In this document: one piece after another, positions 1 to 6,234 of the stretch
Layout of the letters: every line of letters begins with the position of its first letter
Position numbering within the stretch: the first letter of the stretch is position 1
From: DATDCV01 sp036524155
Lineage (GTDB): Bacteria; Verrucomicrobiota; Verrucomicrobiia; Limisphaerales; UBA8199
Assembly (NCBI GenBank): GCA_036524155.1
Contig: DATDCV010000568.1
Coordinates: forward strand, 1-6,811
DNA: 6,811 bases
Direction: 5' to 3'
Notes under the pieces: model-generated
Databases searched by the model: none
Told to the model about the DNA's origin: nothing
The model's input: only the letters and a program-made list of their open reading frames with translations
Translations under genes and position numbers: made by a program

Positions 1-1262
1 CGCTTGGGGCTGCGTCGGCCATGGGCGGCCCGGATGAACTGGCCACAGCCGTCGAATGCCGCGAGCGCGGTGGCTTGCCGAACGTGCTTCTAAAGCTGCG
101 AAACGGTGCGGAGGTTCGCATCGCTTATCTCGGCGGCAGCATCACCGCGCAAGATGGTTGGCGCCCGAAAACCCTCGCGTGGTTCCAAAAGCAATTTCCG
201 CAAGCGAAAGTGAGCGAGATTAACGCCGCGATCGGAGGCACCGGTTCGGACCTGGGCGTGTTCCGGCTCCAACACGACGTGCTGGACCACAAGCCCGACC
301 TGCTGTTCGTCGAGTTCGCCGTCAATGATGGCGGCGCCCCTCCGCAGCAGATTTACCGTTGCATGGAGGGCATAGTCCGGCAGACGTGGAAGAACGATCC
401 CGCCACCGACATCTGTTTCGTCTACACGCTCGCCGGGAACATGCTGCAGACGTTGCAGGAAGGGCGCTTTCCCCGGTCAGCCAGCGCGATGGAAAAAATA
501 GCGGAGCAGTACGCGATCCCATCCATCCACATGGGGCTGGAAGTCGCGCGTTTGGAAAAAACCGGCAACCTGGTTTTCAAGGGAGAAAAGCCCAAAACCG
601 AAGCTGAAAAGACAGCGCTGGGTGACAAAATGCTGTTCTCGCCTGACGCGGTGCATCCCTACACCGATACCGGGCATCAGCTTTACCTCGAGGCCATTAT
701 TCGCTCATTCGCCAAAATAAGACAGGTTGGCGAGCCCGGACCGCACCGGCTTCCACCACCGCTCGTTGCGGACAACTGGGAACGAGCGACGATGATCTCC
801 CTGGACCAGGCGAAGCTTTCTGCTGGCTGGCACAGGCTCGACCCCGCGGTCGATGGTCTGGCCAAAACCTTCGGAGAACGGTTGTCCGGCCTGTGGAAAG
901 CCGACAAGCCTGGCGAGTCTGTCTCCTTCCGTTTTCGTGGCACGACCGCCCGCATATACGATCTCCTCGGGCCGGATTGTGGCCAGGTGAGCATCGTGAT
1001 TGATGGCCGACCGACTCTCGTGAAACCGCGGTTCGACGCCTATTGCACCTACCACCGGCTGGCGTCCCTGCCGGTGGCGGAGGAGTTGCCCGATACGGTC
1101 CACAATGTCACGATCACCATCCATCCCGAGCAGCCGGACAAAGCCAGAATCCTGGCGCAACGAAACGAGAAGATCGATGACCCCAGGCGATTTGACGGTA
1201 CCGCCTGGTACGCCGGGGGAATTTTGCTGGTCGGGGAACTGGTGGACCGAAATCGCGATTGA
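1..1262 (+). CDS. SGNH/GDSL-family hydrolase, secreted, 5' end off the window
   Basis: This is a probable carbohydrate esterase or related serine hydrolase. Numbered from the ATG at 21, the SGNH blocks are visible: GGSIT with nucleophile S40, the block II glycine in AAIGGTGSD near 72, FAVND with oxyanion N102, and DAVH with catalytic D209 and H212. After about residue 245 comes a second, probably beta-sandwich domain (LWKADKPGESVSFRFRG and onward), common in multidomain SGNH enzymes and possibly sugar-binding. The ATG at 21 is probably not the true start. The frame is open to the left edge and reads LGAASA just before it, which looks like the end of a signal peptide with an AxA cleavage site. 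The stop is TGA at 1260-1262. The next gene, a GH10 protein, follows 32 nt later on the same strand, so co-transcription is likely. Deacetylation of xylan is a reasonable guess from context; the exact substrate cannot be read from the sequence. Confidence 0.88.
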   Translation, partial: LGAASAMGGPDELATAVECRERGGLPNVLLKLRNGAEVRIAYLGGSITAQDGWRPKTLAWFQKQFPQAKVSEINAAIGGTGSDLGVFRLQHDVLDHKPDLLFVEFAVNDGGAPPQQIYRCMEGIVRQTWKNDPATDICFVYTLAGNMLQTLQEGRFPRSASAMEKIAEQYAIPSIHMGLEVARLEKTGNLVFKGEKPKTEAEKTALGDKMLFSPDAVHPYTDTGHQLYLEAIIRSFAKIRQVGEPGPHRLPPPLVADNWERATMISLDQAKLSAGWHRLDPAVDGLAKTFGERLSGLWKADKPGESVSFRFRGTTARIYDLLGPDCGQVSIVIDGRPTLVKPRFDAYCTYHRLASLPVAEELPDTVHNVTITIHPEQPDKARILAQRNEKIDDPRRFDGTAWYAGGILLVGELVDRNRD

Positions 1263-1294
1263 CCTAGCTCCTGCCTTTACCGAACACTTCGCGG

Positions 1295-2557
1295 ATGTTC
1301 GACCCGATGAACTTCTGTCGGTTGGGAATCCTGAACTTGTGCGGGCTGCTCGCGGTGCCGGCGTCTCTGCCGGGCCAGGAGCCTGCGCCGAACCTCGACG
1401 CCGCCATCAACGAGTGCCGCAAGGGTGTGCTGGTCATCGAAGCGCCGCCCGGCACGAAGGTAACGGTGGAGCAGCAACGGCACGAATTCTGGTTCGGTGC
1501 CGCCCTCGCCAACCAGGTCTTCGGCGACCGCATGCGCTCTGAGGACCGCGAGAAATATCTGGCTGTTTTCCTCACTAACTTCAACGCCGCCGTCACCGAA
1601 AACGCCCTCAAATGGCACGACATGGAACCGCGCCGCGGCGAGGTCAACTACCGCACGGTGGATGCCATTCTGGCCTGGACACACCAGCATGACATCCCGC
1701 TACGTGGCCACAATATTTTCTGGGGGATTCCCGACCGGGTGCAAGACTGGCTCAAAGCCATGTCCGACGATGACCTGCGGGAAGCGTTGAAGGCGCGCGC
1801 GCTCGACATCGGCGCCCGTTACCGCGGCCGCTTCGCCGAATACGATCTCAACAATGAGATGATTCACGGGAACTATTACGAGCAGCGGCTCGGCCCGGAG
1901 ATCACGCAGCAAATGGCCCAGTGGGTCCGGCAAGGCGATGCCAACGCGGTACTGTTCCTCAATGACTACGACATCCTCACGGGTGCGCGTCTGGACGACT
2001 ACCTCCGGCAGATCCGCACGCTGCTCAAACAGGGAGTTCCCATTGGCGGCATCGGCGTGCAGGGCCATCTGCACTCTGAGACCTTCGATCCCAAGGCCCT
2101 CCACAACGCCCTGCAAAAGTTGTCCGAGTTCAACCTCCCAATCCGTGTGACCGAATTCAACATGCCCGGCCAACGTTCGCGTTTCCTACAGGACCGGCGC
2201 GCGCGCCTGACCGACACCGAGGAACAAGCCAAGGCTGAAGCCATTCGAGAGTACTACCGCATCTGTTTTTCTTACCCGCGAGTGGAAGGCATCCTGATGT
2301 GGGGCTTCTGGGAAGGCGCCAACTGGATCCCTGCCTCCTCACTCTACCGTCGGGACTGGACGCCCCTGCCGGCAGCCCAAGCCTACCGAGACCTGGTGTT
2401 CCGCCAGTGGTGGACCCGGTGGGAGGGAGTTACCGACGCGCAAGGCCGCTGCGAGCTGCGCGCCTTCTATGGCCGACACAAAGTGAAAGCAGGCGCGAAC
2501 GAGAAAGTTGTGGACCTGAAGAAGTCCGAGGGTCGCGAGGTAGTCCGATTCAATTAG
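1295..2557 (+). CDS. Secreted GH10 family glycoside hydrolase (endo-1,4-beta-xylanase-like)
   Basis: A 420-residue protein with a signal peptide (about residues 7-27, ending near PASLPGQ), a short N-terminal beta region (about 38-75), and a GH10 TIM barrel to about 370. Visible GH10 landmarks are TENALKW (101-107), RGHNIFW (137-143), acid/base E188 in LNNEM, GIGVQGHLH (252-260), nucleophile E287 in VTEFN, and MWGFWEGANW near the barrel end. A short C-terminal beta segment (FYGRHKVKA) follows, as in secreted GH10 relatives. GH10 enzymes retain stereochemistry and mostly cut xylan backbones. This one is divergent: the usual WH after RGH is WG (G144), and the Asp two residues after the nucleophile is Asn (N289). 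The start could be ATG 1295 or ATG 1307, which gives MNFCRLG and a tidier signal peptide; neither has a strong ribosome-binding site, fitting translation downstream of the SGNH gene. The stop is TAG. Family membership is firm; xylan as substrate is inferred. Confidence 0.92.
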   Translation: MFDPMNFCRLGILNLCGLLAVPASLPGQEPAPNLDAAINECRKGVLVIEAPPGTKVTVEQQRHEFWFGAALANQVFGDRMRSEDREKYLAVFLTNFNAAVTENALKWHDMEPRRGEVNYRTVDAILAWTHQHDIPLRGHNIFWGIPDRVQDWLKAMSDDDLREALKARALDIGARYRGRFAEYDLNNEMIHGNYYEQRLGPEITQQMAQWVRQGDANAVLFLNDYDILTGARLDDYLRQIRTLLKQGVPIGGIGVQGHLHSETFDPKALHNALQKLSEFNLPIRVTEFNMPGQRSRFLQDRRARLTDTEEQAKAEAIREYYRICFSYPRVEGILMWGFWEGANWIPASSLYRRDWTPLPAAQAYRDLVFRQWWTRWEGVTDAQGRCELRAFYGRHKVKAGANEKVVDLKKSEGREVVRFN

Positions 2558-2564
2558 CCCCGAC

Positions 2565-2897
2565 TCACTCAACGAACAGGATTGAATTCACGCCGCCGCA
2601 GCAGTCAGTGACCTGGTGCCTTGCCAAGGGATCCGGCTGCCAACTTCCATCGACCAGGAATCGGTATTCGTACCGTCCGGGCTTGAGCAGAAGTCGGAGC
2701 TGCCAACGACCGTTACTGAGCCTCTGCAAGGGACTCGCATGCGGGTTCCAGTCATTGAAGCTGCTGGCCACAAATACTGCGGTCGCGTTCGGCGCGGAAA
2801 ACACCAGTTTCACGTGCCTGGTGGCGGGGGGCATCTGCAGCGCAAAGCGTCTTTTCTTTCGGGGCCTCGAGACCATCCGGTGGCTCGGCTTTCGCAA
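2565..2897 (-). CDS. Small glycogen-binding (AMPK1-CBM / CBM48-like) domain protein
   Basis: A 110-residue protein that is almost entirely one carbohydrate-binding module of the AMPK beta / isoamylase N-terminal type. Visible are a basic leader (RPRKKRRFALQ), the strand KLVFSAPNATAVFVAS, FNDWNP (47-52, W50), GRWQL (W65), KPGRYEYRFLVDGSWQPDP (K72, W86), and a closing strand SILFVE. Trp and Lys residues at such positions bind alpha-glucan in characterised members. There is no catalytic domain and no signal peptide, so a cytoplasmic role touching glycogen is inferred. The start chosen is TTG 2897, five nt after an AGGAAGG ribosome-binding site. ATG 2876 is the main alternative, and a GTG at 3053 would add 52 residues of basic sequence with no family resemblance. 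It converges on the GH10 gene with 7 nt between stops. The module is confident; the start is not. Confidence 0.8.
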   Translation of the reverse strand: MRKPSHRMVSRPRKKRRFALQMPPATRHVKLVFSAPNATAVFVASSFNDWNPHASPLQRLSNGRWQLRLLLKPGRYEYRFLVDGSWQPDPLARHQVTDCCGGVNSILFVE

Positions 2898-3251
2898 CAC
2901 ACCCTTCCTCAAACAACGTGACCGTTGTCCGAGCCTTCGCACATGTTGACCCCGGCGGGCAGTCGCCGCTTCACTCCTGTTCCTGTGTGCAACAATTCGC
3001 ATTCGCTTAAGCCGGCGGTATGTTCCGTCGCCTTTCCAGTAGATTTGATTCACAAACCACCAAACTTATTCAAAACTTACAGGAATGTAATCCTCGTAGG
3101 ACAGGCATCCTGCCTGTCTCTGATCTTCAAAAAACGCCCCTTCAACAGCCACAACGGCCCAAACAGCACCGACGCAATATCGACGAAGCTTCTGCCCCCC
3201 AACGCCTTACAATACGCCCCCCACGCCCTCCCTCCTAACCGCCTCCCCGGC
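2898..3251. other. Gene-free stretch between the toroid and glycogen-binding genes
   Basis: About 350 nt without a gene I can support. The part from 2898 to about 3090 must contain the upstream region of the leftward glycogen-binding gene, but no convincing promoter hexamers stand out. The palindrome at 3100-3118 sits in the middle. The part from 3121 to 3251 is C-rich on the plus strand, with several CCCC-CCCCCC runs. It is open in more than one frame, which in such composition need not mean coding. The open frames on the plus strand here start without ribosome-binding sites and match nothing I recognise. Confidence 0.6.
3096..3120. repeat. Palindromic repeat-type element (GACAGGCA-TCC-TGCCTGTC)
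   Basis: A perfect 8-bp inverted repeat, GACAGGCA at 3100-3107 and TGCCTGTC at 3111-3118, with a TCC spacer. It lies inside the longer string GTAGGACAGGCATCCTGCC. Only one copy is present in this window, so repetition is not seen here. From general knowledge, close variants recur many times in Verrucomicrobiota genomes, and their translations (RTGILPV, RQAGCLS, DRQDACPT) appear in spurious small proteins from that phylum. All three such readings can be made here. It could form a hairpin in RNA or DNA, but no T run follows on either strand, so it is not a standard terminator. Confidence 0.65.
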
Positions 3252-4322
3252 TCAGTGCGGTTGTCGCTGTAACTCGCCCACCTTTGCGGGTTTCACAGGC
3301 AGTGAGAGATGCAGTTCAGGAGACTTGCTCTTAAGCTCGAACCGGCCATCGTGGCGCTCGCCGGAAACGACCGGCTGCCCTTGCTGGCCTGCAGAAATGC
3401 TTAAGCAGAAGCCTGCCGCCGCCTGCTCCAATTCGCGGATTTTGAATTCGCGGCGTTCGCCGGAATAGAAAACCATATCAAGCCACGCTGTCTTTTTCGC
3501 CGGGTCAGCCCCCGCTTCCCAGCGGCCATCCTCCCTGCCGAAGCAAGCGAAAAGGACTTGCAGATCAAGGCGCACCTCGCCGAATTTCAGGGCGACCGGC
3601 GCTTCGATCCGGTCCGGCACGGTAATACTCCGGGACGAGGCGGAGCCGCCGAATTCAAAGCGCAGCCGGAGGTCACGCGCGCGGAGCATGCCATTCGTTA
3701 TCCGATCGAGCGAGACATGCGTATCGCCTCCGTCGGTGCCAAGAACAACGCCGGCGAGAACCGTCCCCTGCCGCTGGACGCTGAAGAACTGGGCGTCAGC
3801 GAAGTCGTAGCCATCATGCAGGAAACGGAGGTGCAGGTACGCCGGCCGCTGTGCCGTGCCCCAGTAAGCGACCAAAGACCGGCGTTGGTTCCAAAGGTCA
3901 CCTCGATTCACACTCCCGAGCGCGAATTCAGGAGCCAGATAGGTTGTGCCGACAACCGGGAACTCTCTTTTCACGAAGGTCTCTATCAACTCGCGAGGTT
4001 CCTCAAGTCGCTTGAAGAAATGGTCAAGGTCGGCTGGACAAAGGAGGCGCAGGCGGTATTCCTCCGGCGCGAAAGGCGGATCATTCGTAAAGAACCGCAC
4101 GCGTCCTTCCGTGGCGTTCTGAATCAGCGCCAGAGTCTTGTCAGGCAGCAACGTGTTGTAGCAGCGGCTGTGCGGTCCGGCCCATTGGCGGGTCGGCGGG
4201 TGAAAATGTTGCGCGATTTCCCGCCACGCGAGGCGATAGATTGCGTCCGCGAGACGCTTGGCTTCGGGGTCTTTGGCGTGCAACCGGAGCCGGCCGATCT
4301 CCTGGAGGGCAACGATCGTGTA
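3252..4322 (-). CDS. Alpha/alpha-toroid-like secreted protein, C-terminal part (downstream of frameshift)
   Basis: This 356-codon stretch continues the protein that begins at 5092 but in another frame. It opens with YTIVALQEIGRLRLHAKD, which completes the FTEYNSPP motif ending the upstream part. The only plausible start of its own is TTG 4283, with no ribosome-binding site, so independent translation is unlikely. Residues up to about 75 (AIYRLAWREIAQHF, then RQWAGPHSRCYNTLL) look like the end of a helical toroid. The remainder (PEFALGSVNRGDLWNQRR, AYLHLRFLHDGYDF, LRLRFEFGG, FKIRELEQA) alternates like a beta-sandwich domain. That two-domain plan is shared with heparinase-type and PL8-type lyases, but I cannot identify a catalytic set, so a lyase role is inference only. 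The stop is TGA at 3252-3254. The last few codons run into a coding-like flank of the palindromic repeat. If the frameshift is real, this part is probably not made. Confidence 0.65.
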   Translation of the reverse strand, partial: YTIVALQEIGRLRLHAKDPEAKRLADAIYRLAWREIAQHFHPPTRQWAGPHSRCYNTLLPDKTLALIQNATEGRVRFFTNDPPFAPEEYRLRLLCPADLDHFFKRLEEPRELIETFVKREFPVVGTTYLAPEFALGSVNRGDLWNQRRSLVAYWGTAQRPAYLHLRFLHDGYDFADAQFFSVQRQGTVLAGVVLGTDGGDTHVSLDRITNGMLRARDLRLRFEFGGSASSRSITVPDRIEAPVALKFGEVRLDLQVLFACFGREDGRWEAGADPAKKTAWLDMVFYSGERREFKIRELEQAAAGFCLSISAGQQGQPVVSGERHDGRFELKSKSPELHLSLPVKPAKVGELQRQPH

Positions 4323-5092
4323 GGGGGGCTGTTGTATTCCGTGAAGGCGCCTTGTTCCAGCGTGTAATCATGAAACCGCCGAAGCCGCTGAATGGCGTAC
4401 TCGCGCAAATCATCGAGACCGTAAAGCTCCGCCGCGATCAGTGTGACGTAAGTCCCCATGAGAGCGATGTTCGTATAACCCGGACCGACGTTGCGGCGCT
4501 GAATCGAACGGGCGGCGTGACGGATCGCGGCATCCACTCTTTCCGCAAGATCCGCCGGCAGGCGGGACCGATGGAACAAAGCGACCTGCAGCAACTGCAC
4601 GCCGCAAAAATCCGCCCAGTTCCAGTCCGGAGGCGACATCCGGTCCAACGGCTCCTCCAGGAACCACGACCAGATCCCATAGGTTTTGCTGTTGGGATCC
4701 TGGTCCTGCAAGCTGATCACCTTTCGCAGGATCTCTTCCGCCTCCTTCTGCCACTCGGGCGCCTCCGTGTTCAACAAGGCCACCGCATAGCTCAAAGAAT
4801 CCCGTGTCGGATGGACCTGTCCTCCTTTCAGAGTTGTATGGTATCCGGGCGAGGAGAAGGCGCGCCGTATCATCCGTTCCTGGGGATCGTATTGCTCATT
4901 CAGCTTCTTGACTGCCTCGATCAACTGCAGCCGTTCGGTCTCGGTTGGCGTTGCTCCGGTGCCCTGCCCTGCTCTGGCGCCAACCAAGCCGTTTAGTAAG
5001 CCGATAGCAATGAGCACCAGCGGCCCGAACTGTAGAGTCGAGCGGATCACGTCGCCGAAATAACCAGCATGGCAGGAATTCAAGGATCTCAT
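4124..5092 (-). CDS. Alpha/alpha-toroid-like secreted protein, N-terminal part (frameshifted gene)
   Basis: The reading frame runs from ATG 5092. GTG 5119 and GTG 5050 are alternatives, and none has a clear ribosome-binding site. A hydrophobic signal segment lies at about residues 20-38 (LVLIAIGLLNGLVGA), so export is likely. Conserved-looking blocks follow: YHTTLKGGQVHPTRDSLSYA (84-103), KTYGIWSWFLEEPL (136-149), MSPPDWNWADFCG (152-164), GYTNIALMGTYVTLIAAEL and FTEYNSPP (to 257). The helix-rich pattern with Trp and aromatic motifs fits an alpha/alpha toroid, the fold of many polysaccharide lyases and unsaturated-glycan hydrolases. I recognise the family only as an uncharacterised one. At a six-C run in the coding strand (plus-strand G run 4323-4328) the family-like sequence leaves this frame. 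The last 65 codons, to 4124, are Arg/Pro/Ser-rich shadow translation. Adding one C would give SPPYTIVALQEI and a 613-residue protein. Either an assembly error or a real disabling mutation would explain this. Confidence 0.7.
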   Translation of the reverse strand: MRSLNSCHAGYFGDVIRSTLQFGPLVLIAIGLLNGLVGARAGQGTGATPTETERLQLIEAVKKLNEQYDPQERMIRRAFSSPGYHTTLKGGQVHPTRDSLSYAVALLNTEAPEWQKEAEEILRKVISLQDQDPNSKTYGIWSWFLEEPLDRMSPPDWNWADFCGVQLLQVALFHRSRLPADLAERVDAAIRHAARSIQRRNVGPGYTNIALMGTYVTLIAAELYGLDDLREYAIQRLRRFHDYTLEQGAFTEYNSPPTRSLPSRRSAGSGCTPKTPKPSVSRTQSIASRGGKSRNIFTRRPANGPDRTAAATTRCCLTRLWR

Positions 5093-5181
5093 CGTCGAAG
5101 TCCACGGCGAGCTTTGCACAAGAAAAGGGTATCAAGGCATGCGAAGGTGACGAGCCCCTTTATCCCAACGCTGCGTTCTGG

Positions 5182-6120
5182 TTAATGCTTCCCCCGTCCA
5201 CCACCGCCGCGGTGGCCGCCGCCCCCACCACCCCCGGATGGCCGATCGTAACCCGACCGGGATGGGCGGTCGCCGGAAGGCTTGTACGCGTCCTGTCCGT
5301 GTGAGTTGCCGGGGTCGCCGCCGCGATCCTTGGCCTGGTCCGGCCGGCCTCCCGGGCTTTTGTCAGTGCGCCCGAGAGCAGGTTGCTTGGATGCCTGGGC
5401 GACCTGTTTCGGCGGTGACGAACGCCGAATGGCGTCATGAATCGGGACAGTGGCCAGGCTCTTGCCGGAAGCTTCCCTGACCAGGTCCGGCGCCGGACCG
5501 TTGTTGAACATCACCTTTTGGGGGCCGGACCCGCCGAGGCTGCGACTTTCGCGCTTGATTCCGCCAATTTCGCTCGTCTTGGCAAAGACCTGGCCGTTCT
5601 TCAGGACCAGGCTCGAAGAAACGACCGGCCCGCCAAAATGCGCGCTGCCTACAAAAACGAAATGGTCGGGCGCGGGGCGGTGTTTAAAGATCAGCCCGGC
5701 CGGAGGCAATGGCGCCCAACCAATATACCCGCCCCCCACACGCCATGAAACCCATGCCGGCGCCCACTCCACTCCAGGCACCCAGACCCACCCAAACCCG
5801 GCGTCATATGCCCATGAACCGTAGTGATAACACGCCCAGCCCCACGGTTCGTCGCTCGACCAGTACCACCCGCAATCGGTCCACACCCATTCGCCGGTGC
5901 AGTAAGGGCGCCAGCCCACGACCACATAACCGGGCCGCCAGCACCGCCCGTAAGACCCCACCTCCACCCAGGTGCCGTGCGCGGCCAGCGGGGCGTTAAA
6001 TTCCGCCGTGGCGCGGATCTGAACAGAGCCGGAAACCTCCAGGTCAGCGCGGGTGTTTAACATGGAACAAGACAGAAGAGCCAGCACGGCCAACCGAACA
6101 CAAACAACGTGTTTTCTCAT
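5182..6120 (-). CDS. Secreted DUF6600 tryptophan-rich protein with Gly-rich basic tail
   Basis: A 312-residue protein of unknown biochemical role. The start is set at ATG 6120, giving MRKHVVCVRLAVLALLSC followed by NTRA, a good signal peptide; the frame stays open upstream but adds only non-signal sequence. Residues 41-140 form a DUF6600-type domain with 16 tryptophans: GTWVEVGSYGRCWRP, GWRPYCTGEWVWTDCGW, EPWGWACYHYGSW, WVPGVEWAPAWVSWR and GYIGWAPLPP. Residues 140-210 are less conserved-looking. From about 225 the chain becomes hydrophilic and probably disordered, ending in a GGGGGGGHRGGGG run and a basic tail. Secreted proteins with this layout are common in Verrucomicrobiota and in some Acidobacteriota and Proteobacteria; a cell-envelope role is a guess. 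The stop is TAA. It diverges from the response regulator across a 114-nt gap. The C just inside the signal peptide does not make a proper lipobox. Confidence 0.85.
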   Translation of the reverse strand: MRKHVVCVRLAVLALLSCSMLNTRADLEVSGSVQIRATAEFNAPLAAHGTWVEVGSYGRCWRPGYVVVGWRPYCTGEWVWTDCGWYWSSDEPWGWACYHYGSWAYDAGFGWVWVPGVEWAPAWVSWRVGGGYIGWAPLPPAGLIFKHRPAPDHFVFVGSAHFGGPVVSSSLVLKNGQVFAKTSEIGGIKRESRSLGGSGPQKVMFNNGPAPDLVREASGKSLATVPIHDAIRRSSPPKQVAQASKQPALGRTDKSPGGRPDQAKDRGGDPGNSHGQDAYKPSGDRPSRSGYDRPSGGGGGGGHRGGGGRGKH

Positions 6121-6234
6121 AAAGCAACTCGACAAAACCTCTCTTAGAGCATTTGCCTTGCCGAAAGATCCTCTGAACCTGCCTTGAGCCCCCCTCCTCC
6201 GCATGTTAAGTTTCTATGTCCCCCGGAGCGTAAT
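6121..6234. promoter_or_regulatory. Divergent intergenic region with both promoters
   Basis: The leftward DUF6600 gene and the rightward response regulator start at opposite ends of this 114-nt gap, so both promoters should lie in it or just inside the genes. I cannot point to a pair of -35/-10 hexamers with acceptable spacing. A TTGAGC at 6184 and TATGTC at 6215 are 25 nt apart, too far for a normal sigma-70 promoter. The assignment rests on gene layout only. Confidence 0.4.
6224..6234 (+). promoter_or_regulatory. Ribosome-binding site deciding the response regulator start
   Basis: GGAG at 6225-6228 is followed by a six-nt spacer (CGTAAT) and ATG 6235. This supports ATG 6235 over a TTG at 6184 in the same frame, which would prepend a proline-rich stretch unlike a receiver domain. 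Confidence 0.6.

Noticed and set aside
705..1160. Minus-strand open frame inside the SGNH gene
   Set aside because: It is antisense to a confident gene, with no motifs or start signals.
2299..2949. Plus-strand open frame spanning the end of the GH10 gene and the glycogen-binding gene
   Set aside because: It crosses two well-supported genes in a different frame or strand and has a Ser/Arg/Leu-rich shadow composition.
2925..3272. Plus-strand 115-codon open frame over the gene-free stretch
   Set aside because: It reads through the palindrome as VGQASCLSL, a signature of spurious translations of this repeat, and has no start signal or domain.
4323..4328. Programmed ribosomal frameshifting at the six-C run of the toroid gene
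   Set aside because: The run is slippery, but no supporting Shine-Dalgarno-like stimulator or clear downstream structure is visible. Sequence error or pseudogenisation is the simpler explanation.
3558..4367. Long plus-strand open frame opposite the toroid gene
   Set aside because: It is antisense to the minus-strand gene, has charge-heavy sequence with no recognisable domain, and is what a GC-rich coding strand produces in its shadow.
4241..4996. Second long plus-strand open frame opposite the toroid gene
   Set aside because: It overlaps the conserved-looking minus-strand blocks and shows no signal peptide, domain or ribosome-binding site.
5123..5161. Possible terminator after the DUF6600 gene: AAAGGG/CCCTTT arms followed by TTTTCTT on the minus strand
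   Set aside because: The stem is only 6 bp, half A-T, with a 26-nt loop, so it is too weak to claim.
6067..6072. Lipobox-like LLSC in the DUF6600 signal peptide
   Set aside because: Leu at the -2 position and the hydrophobic residues continuing past the Cys do not fit a lipoprotein signal; cleavage after NTRA fits better.
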